A DNA stretch of 12,585 bases from Bacteroidota bacterium (GTDB taxonomy: Bacteria; Bacteroidota; Bacteroidia; Chitinophagales; Chitinophagaceae). This document shows positions 8,519 through 12,585 of the stretch, in pieces. The position numbers and the translations under genes are program-made. The DNA is taken from the NCBI GenBank assembly GCA_028877005.1, contig JAGWPI010000196.1, positions 1-12,585 on the forward strand. Direction: 5' to 3'. A model generated the notes under the pieces. The model was not told where the DNA came from, ran no database searches, and worked only from the letters and a program-made list of their open reading frames with translations. Position 1 is the first letter of the stretch; every line of letters starts with the position of its first letter.

Positions 8519-9145
8519 ATGAGTATTCAACAAGGCTATAATCAATGGGCAGCACAATATGATACCAATGAAAATAAAACCCGCGATGCAGAGGCTATTG
8601 TACTAAAACATTTATTAAAAAATGTTCAGTTTAATAACTGCTTAGAAATAGGTTGTGGTACAGGTAAAAATACGGAGTGGTTACAAACAAAAGCTACCTT
8701 TCTGTTAGGTATTGATTTTTCAGAAGCTATGCTGCAACAAGCCGAAAAAAAAATGCTGTTAAGCCATGTTCAATTGTTACAGGCTAATATATTAGAACCG
8801 TGGGCATTTGTACAACAATCATTTGATGTGGTTATTTTTAGTTTAGTATTAGAGCATATTGAGCATTTGACTTCTATTTTTACAAAAGCCGCTGCTGCAT
8901 TACACAAAGGCGGCTACATGTATGTTGGCGAATTACATCCATTTAAACAATATGCCGGCTCAAAGGCAAGATATTTAGACGAGAATGGTTGGCAGGTATT
9001 AACTTGTTATATACACCATGTATCTGATTTTATTAATGCAGGCATTGATGCAGGCTTTGAAGTAAATCAGGTATATGAGTATTTTGATGAGGGAGATACT
9101 ACTTCTATTCCTCGTATTATAGGTATATTGTTTCAGTTACAATAG
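8519..9145 (+). CDS. Class I SAM-dependent methyltransferase
   Basis: A 208-residue stand-alone Rossmann-fold methyltransferase, probably cytoplasmic. Motif I is LEIGCGTGK (42-50), the glycine-rich SAM loop; the acidic residue that binds the SAM ribose is Asp66 in GIDFSEAM. The post-motif region SFDVVIFSLVLEHIEHL (101-117) resembles the small-molecule Methyltransf_11/25 group. A GGYMYVGELHPF strand (131-142) follows. The acceptor substrate cannot be read from the sequence. The N-terminal YNQWAAQYD is typical of this group and supports the ATG at 8519, which is preceded by AT-rich sequence with no Shine-Dalgarno. The gene starts 35 bases after the YdiJ-like gene on the same strand without a clear terminator between (T-rich, but no convincing stem), so co-transcription is likely. 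A functional link to the dehydrogenase is not established. No DNA-methylase motif and no restriction partner are seen. Confidence 0.88.
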   Translation: MSIQQGYNQWAAQYDTNENKTRDAEAIVLKHLLKNVQFNNCLEIGCGTGKNTEWLQTKATFLLGIDFSEAMLQQAEKKMLLSHVQLLQANILEPWAFVQQSFDVVIFSLVLEHIEHLTSIFTKAAAALHKGGYMYVGELHPFKQYAGSKARYLDENGWQVLTCYIHHVSDFINAGIDAGFEVNQVYEYFDEGDTTSIPRIIGILFQLQ

Positions 9146-9224
9146 TAGTTACATCCTTTACTTGTTTTGCTGCTCTATTAATAGTAGGTATAAATGTAGC
9201 GCAAAGTATAATGGTTTTATTCAT
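9117..9224 (-). pseudogene. Possible remnant of a secreted protein's 5' end, or a 35-residue mini-ORF
   Basis: An ATG at 9224 on the minus strand opens a 35-codon frame ending in TAA at 9117. It begins MNKTIILCATFIPTINRAAK: Lys near the start, then a hydrophobic run, which looks like the signal peptide of a Bacteroidota secreted protein, followed by QVKDVTT. The frame closes soon after and overlaps the last 29 bases of the convergent methyltransferase gene. It could be the surviving start of a decayed gene, a genuine small peptide, or chance. Only the signal-like start argues for it. Confidence 0.2.
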
Positions 9225-9288
9225 TTCAAAAACATGATAACAATCATAAGTTTTTGCTCACTCTAAACCTAACAATGTAACATTTATC

Positions 9289-9303
9289 ACAAAGCTGCTT
9301 TGT
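9289..9303. promoter_or_regulatory. Perfect 15-base dyad upstream of the CoADR-rhodanese gene
   Basis: ACAAAGC-T-GCTTTGT is a perfect dyad with a single central base, about 120 bases before the ATG at 9424. As DNA it looks like a homodimeric repressor site. As RNA, ACAAAG and CTTTGT around CTG would form a short hairpin followed by TTT, and might be a weak terminator for the methyltransferase gene about 145 bases upstream. A related ACTTTGCAGC lies at 9315-9324. The rest of the 278-base spacer 9146-9423 shows no plus-strand gene; a weak promoter-like pair is TTTG 9379-9382 with TACTATTT 9400-9407. Confidence 0.3.
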
Positions 9304-9423
9304 TTTATATCCGCACTTTGCAGCGCAATACATAGCCCCGTTTATGTGCCTGTGCCCAAAGTATGTAAACAGCTAAATTTTGTTTTATAAATAACACTAT
9401 ACTATTTAATAAAAAGCAAAAAC

Positions 9424-11109
9424 ATGAAGTATGTTATTATTGGTGCAGTTGCAGGTGGAGCCAGCACTGCAGCTAGATTACGAAGATTAGATGAAAAAGC
9501 TGAAATTGTTATGTTTGAAAAAGGCAATTATATTTCATATGCAAATTGTGGATTGCCCTATTATATAGGTGATGTAATTGCTGATAGAGATAAACTATTT
9601 GTACAAACGGCTGCGGCTTTTACGCAGCGGTTTAATATTGATGTAAGAACTGCAACTGAAGTTACTTACATAGATGTAAAAGCAAAAAAAGTATTAGCAA
9701 AAAATTTACACAACGAGGCCATTTATGAAGAGCACTATGATAAATTAGTTTTGTCGCCGGGTGCTGAGCCCCTTCGCCCACCTTTGCCGGGTATTCATTT
9801 GCCGGGTATTTTTACTTTACGTAATGTAGCAGATACTGATTTCATCAAAACATATGTGCATGAACATCCATTCGGCAAGGCGGTGGTAGTTGGTGCCGGA
9901 TTTATTGGCTTAGAAATTACCGAAAATCTTCATGGTTTGGGTATGGATGTCACACTTATTGAAATGAGCCAACAAATATTGGCACCGGTAGACTATCCTA
10001 TTGCTGCTATTGTTCAACAGCATATTCGTTCAAAAGGGGTTGATCTAAGATTAAATACAGCTGTAGCCGGTTTTGAACAAGTACATCAAAAAATTAGGGT
10101 ATTATTAAATAACGATGAATCCATTGATGCTGATATAGTTATTTTATCTATTGGTGTAAAACCCGAAACCAAATTAGCTGCCCATGCCGGTTTAGTACTA
10201 GGCCCTGCTAAAGGAATTTGGGTAAATGAATATCTACAAACTTCTAATCCCGATATTTATGCCGTTGGCGATGCAATTGAATTTACCAATCCCATTACCG
10301 GGCAATCTATGAATACCTATTTAGCCGGTCCGGCTAATAAGCAGGGTCGTATTTGTGCCAATAATATGGTTTTTGGTAATCATGTTGCCTATAAAGGTGC
10401 TATTAACACAGCTATTGTAAAAGTGTTTGATATGACTGTAGCTGCCACCGGTACCGCTGCTAAACAATTGCAAAAAGCTGCTATTCCGCATATTGTTTCT
10501 ACCAATCATAGTGGCGCACATGCTTCTTATTATCCCGGCTCCAGACAAATGACGATTCAAATTGCATTTTCACCTGCCGATGGAAAACTACTAAGCGCCC
10601 AAATTGCCGGTTATGAGGGGGTAGATAAACGAATAGATGTATTATCGGCGCTTATTCAACGGGGTGGTACTATTGAGGATTTAGTTGAATTTGAACAAGC
10701 ATATGCACCTCCCTATTCTTCTGCAAAAGACCCCATTAATATGGCTGGTTTTGTTGCTGAAAATATATTGCTGAAAAGATTGCAAATATTTTATTGGGAT
10801 GCATTGGACAGTTTAACCACAAACGCTTTGCTGATTGATGTGCGTAATCCATATGAGTTTGATGCAGGACATATTCCCGGCGCCATCAATATTCCTTTAG
10901 ATGATATGCGAACACGCATGCATGAACTACCCACTAATCAGCCCATTTATTTGTATTGCCAAGCCGGCTTACGTGGCTATTTGGCACAACGTATATTGGT
11001 ACAAAATGATTTTCATGCAGTTAAAAATTTATCAGGTGGTTATGCCACTTGGCTGGCATGTGCTTTAGAAAAACAATATAAAAAAACAACAGTTACGGTG
11101 GAGGTATAA
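9424..11109 (+). CDS. CoA-disulfide reductase-type flavoprotein fused to rhodanese (CoADR-Rhd)
   Basis: Predicted cytoplasmic FAD enzyme that uses NAD(P)H to reduce CoA disulfide, CoA persulfide or polysulfide, with a C-terminal sulfurtransferase. The 561 residues match the roughly 550-570 usual for the fused form. The FAD loop is IIGAVAGGASTAARLRR (5-21). The single active cysteine is Cys42 in SYANCGLPYYIG, the CoADR signature rather than the CxxxxC of glutathione reductase. The NAD(P)H loop is VVVGAGFIGLE (154-164), and IYAVGDA (278-284) is the second FAD contact. Tyr369/370 and Tyr427 (in QAYAPPYSSAKDP) are 58 apart, fitting the conserved tyrosine pair I recall in S. aureus CoADR. The rhodanese domain spans about 455-550, with active Cys512 in CQAGLRGY. 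The ATG at 9424 leaves just three residues before the first beta strand. It stands alone between a 278-base spacer and a convergent gene; no clear terminator follows in the 39 bases. Confidence 0.93.
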   Translation: MKYVIIGAVAGGASTAARLRRLDEKAEIVMFEKGNYISYANCGLPYYIGDVIADRDKLFVQTAAAFTQRFNIDVRTATEVTYIDVKAKKVLAKNLHNEAIYEEHYDKLVLSPGAEPLRPPLPGIHLPGIFTLRNVADTDFIKTYVHEHPFGKAVVVGAGFIGLEITENLHGLGMDVTLIEMSQQILAPVDYPIAAIVQQHIRSKGVDLRLNTAVAGFEQVHQKIRVLLNNDESIDADIVILSIGVKPETKLAAHAGLVLGPAKGIWVNEYLQTSNPDIYAVGDAIEFTNPITGQSMNTYLAGPANKQGRICANNMVFGNHVAYKGAINTAIVKVFDMTVAATGTAAKQLQKAAIPHIVSTNHSGAHASYYPGSRQMTIQIAFSPADGKLLSAQIAGYEGVDKRIDVLSALIQRGGTIEDLVEFEQAYAPPYSSAKDPINMAGFVAENILLKRLQIFYWDALDSLTTNALLIDVRNPYEFDAGHIPGAINIPLDDMRTRMHELPTNQPIYLYCQAGLRGYLAQRILVQNDFHAVKNLSGGYATWLACALEKQYKKTTVTVEV

Positions 11110-11148
11110 TTCATGGGTAGCAGTACAACTGAATGCTTGTAAATGTTA

Positions 11149-12345
11149 TTACTGTATAGTTATGGTAAATGCACAGGCTTGCCCGCCTAATGGGTGCACC
11201 CCAATAATTGTAGGTACATATTGAAAATTGCCTTTATTAAAGGGCGTTCCTATGCCTTGCAAAACTATTCTTTGTGCGCCGGTAGTCGTAAAAGTACCAT
11301 TATAATTAAAGCGAATACCATTTAATGTATCCGTGATTACCGCATAATTACCGGGTACAGTTACATAGGCATTAATGCTAACTGTATTAGATGTGGTTAA
11401 AGTACTACCTGCCATATAATTACCTGCAATGCTATAAATACAAGGGGCCGGTGTGCCATATCCCGATTCTAAAACATATACTGCAGCCGGATCGGGTATG
11501 TTAACTGTTATGGGAAGTGAACAAGTGGAAGAATCATTGGCTATTGAAAAAAGTAAATTATCCGGCATTAACGGAATACCATTTCCGTTTAATTGTATCA
11601 TCTGTAAACCGGTATGTGTAAAAGTACCATTTGCAATAAAACTAATACCATCAATGGTATCGGTATGTATGGTATAATTTCCAATACTTGCTACATTGGC
11701 TTGAATAGAAATAGTATTGGATGAATTAAGTGCAGTTCCGGCAATATATTTTCCGGTTATTAAAAAGCCGGCACAAGTTCCCGGCGCTCCGGTAAATTGG
11801 TAGCGGCTACTTACCGTGCCTTTGGGTTCAAAGTTGAGTGGATAGCTGCATGCTATACTATCATTCAGGGTAAAAACAAATGTGCCGCTTTGTTTGGGTA
11901 TGCCATTGCCTATAAGTTTAACAGTATACAAACCTGTATCCCTGAATATCCCCGACGCAGTAAACCAAATGCCATTTAATAATTGGGTAGTTAGGTGATA
12001 ACTGCCGGTATCCAAAACAGTCACTTCAATCAATAACTGATTTGTGGTATCTAACGGAGTACCTACTTCATAATTTCCTTTGAATATATGCCCTTTGCAA
12101 GTACCCATTGGGTTTAATGTGGTATAAACAGCAGTATTGGGCAAGTTGCTACCATTGCCGCCTTCATAACTATACTCTTTTGTACAAGTAACCACAAAAA
12201 GCAAAGCTGTACCTAAAAGCAACATAAAGGCTGAGGTGAATATAATTGACCGGCGTTTCAATTTTTGAAAATACTTGAAATATACTACAATATGTTTTTT
12301 TTGGGTTGAATGGTTATAATAATGAATTATGCTACTACGCGCCAT
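11149..12345 (-). CDS. Putative lipoprotein with three paired-cysteine repeats, unknown function
   Basis: I do not recognise a named family. The frame from the ATG at 12345 gives 398 residues, but its first 28 look unlike a signal peptide. A TTG at 12261 gives MKRRS, a hydrophobic stretch and LFVVTC (Cys54 in long numbering), a good lipoprotein signal, so translation probably starts there (370 residues). An ATG at 12225 would leave no positive n-region. The lipobox VVTC is slightly off-consensus. After Cys54 comes TKEYSYEGG, a start I associate with Chitinophagaceae lipoproteins. The rest is three beta-rich repeats at about 74-172, 182-282 and 290-398. Each has a G-x-Y turn, a GIxF...GxF..TG segment, an LxGxGxP segment and a flanking cysteine pair. 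It is likely anchored in the outer membrane, with repeats exposed to the periplasm or surface. It converges on the CoADR-rhodanese gene (39 bases apart) and diverges from the YccF gene. Confidence 0.82.
   Translation of the reverse strand: MARSSIIHYYNHSTQKKHIVVYFKYFQKLKRRSIIFTSAFMLLLGTALLFVVTCTKEYSYEGGNGSNLPNTAVYTTLNPMGTCKGHIFKGNYEVGTPLDTTNQLLIEVTVLDTGSYHLTTQLLNGIWFTASGIFRDTGLYTVKLIGNGIPKQSGTFVFTLNDSIACSYPLNFEPKGTVSSRYQFTGAPGTCAGFLITGKYIAGTALNSSNTISIQANVASIGNYTIHTDTIDGISFIANGTFTHTGLQMIQLNGNGIPLMPDNLLFSIANDSSTCSLPITVNIPDPAAVYVLESGYGTPAPCIYSIAGNYMAGSTLTTSNTVSINAYVTVPGNYAVITDTLNGIRFNYNGTFTTTGAQRIVLQGIGTPFNKGNFQYVPTIIGVHPLGGQACAFTITIQ
11152..12126 (-). repeat. Three tandem protein repeats of about 100 codons
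   Basis: Copies at 11830-12126, 11500-11802 and 11152-11478. Shared residues in order: Cys, then G-N/K-Y, GTxL...N or GSTL...N, G-x/N-Y, NGI/DGI-x-F, GxF..TG, LxGxGxP, F, and a closing Cys. Cysteine pairs are Cys83/166, Cys191/275 and Cys302/391, that is 83, 84 and 89 residues apart. The copies have diverged at both protein and DNA level, so the duplication is old rather than a recent slippage event. Confidence 0.8.
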
Positions 12346-12455
12346 GCCTGCAAATAGATGTTTCGTTATAGTAGAGCCATACCATACCGGCCTTGTTTTT
12401 TACCATTCGTAAAACAGTCAATACACAGATCATATCTACCTCTTAACTTCCCTTT

Positions 12456-12585
12456 ATGAATATATTGGGTAATACTATTTGGCTCATTTTTGGCGGCTTC
12501 TTTGCTGCATTGGGCTATTTTTTGGGTGGTATAGTACTATGTGTAACGGTTGTTGGTATTCCATGGGGTTTACAATGTTTTAAAA
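12456..12585 (+). CDS. yccF: YccF-family (DUF307) inner-membrane protein, 3' end missing
   Basis: An ATG at 12456 opens a frame that stays open to the window end, 43 codons plus one base. It begins MNILGNTIWLIFGGFFAALG and continues YFLGGIVLCVTVVGIPWG, then LQCFK. This matches my memory of YccF proteins: two hydrophobic stretches around GG pairs, then the VxGIPxGLQ segment. Family members are small inner-membrane proteins of unknown function; the segments at about 5-20 and 21-38 would be membrane-spanning. The 110-base gap before it (12346-12455) is shared with the divergent lipoprotein gene; I see no convincing promoter box or Shine-Dalgarno there. The upstream CCATACCATACC (about 12378-12389) is a short direct repeat of unclear meaning. 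Confidence 0.85.
   Translation, partial: MNILGNTIWLIFGGFFAALGYFLGGIVLCVTVVGIPWGLQCFK

Noticed and set aside
8519..9145. Methyltransferase as part of a restriction-modification or defence system
   Set aside because: Its motifs fit small-molecule methyltransferases; no DNA-methylase catalytic motif, target-recognition region or endonuclease neighbour is present.
11110..11148. Bidirectional terminator between the convergent CoADR and lipoprotein genes
   Set aside because: Only a weak five-base stem can be drawn and neither strand has a T-tract.
11453..11979. Plus-strand open frames opposite the lipoprotein gene (11453-11677 and 11797-11979)
   Set aside because: The minus-strand frame has a lipoprotein signal and three internal repeats; the plus-strand frames have neither.

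Overview
The window looks like chromosomal DNA from a member of the Bacteroidota, most likely the Chitinophagaceae or a close relative. This is inferred from AT-rich codon use, long secreted Asp-box proteins with a signal peptide ending in PAQ, a lipoprotein whose mature end reads CTKEYSYEGG (a pattern I associate with this family), start codons without Shine-Dalgarno sequences, and a REP-like intergenic element. No 16S or other marker gene is present, so the family-level placement is tentative.

Layout. Positions 1-5283 hold two tandem plus-strand paralogues of the sortilin-like / BNR-repeat beta-propeller family; the first is cut off at its 5' end by the window edge. A strong intrinsic terminator (5323-5369) closes this pair. 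Next comes a spacer (to 5564) packed with inverted repeats and with a GC-rich core. Positions 5565-8483 encode a large YdiJ-type FAD and iron-sulfur 2-hydroxyacid dehydrogenase, followed 35 bases later by a small class I SAM-dependent methyltransferase (8519-9145), probably in the same transcript. A 278-base spacer (9146-9423) holds a short dyad and a minus-strand scrap that looks like a signal-peptide start. Positions 9424-11109 encode a CoA-disulfide-reductase-type flavoprotein fused to a rhodanese domain. Convergent to it, on the minus strand (11149-12345), is a putative lipoprotein built from three copies of a roughly 100-residue repeat with paired cysteines. Divergent from that, at 12456, begins a YccF-family membrane protein that runs off the window.

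How the genes relate. The genes do not form an obvious pathway. The first two are a duplicated secreted pair of unknown substrate. The YdiJ-like enzyme would feed electrons from a D-2-hydroxyacid into the cell's redox pool. The CoADR-rhodanese protein belongs to thiol, persulfide and disulfide metabolism. I see no CRISPR array, toxin-antitoxin pair, restriction system, phage gene, transposase, tRNA or rRNA. No clear undescribed system is visible. The parts most worth a second look are the triple-repeat lipoprotein and the structured spacer at about 5370-5564.
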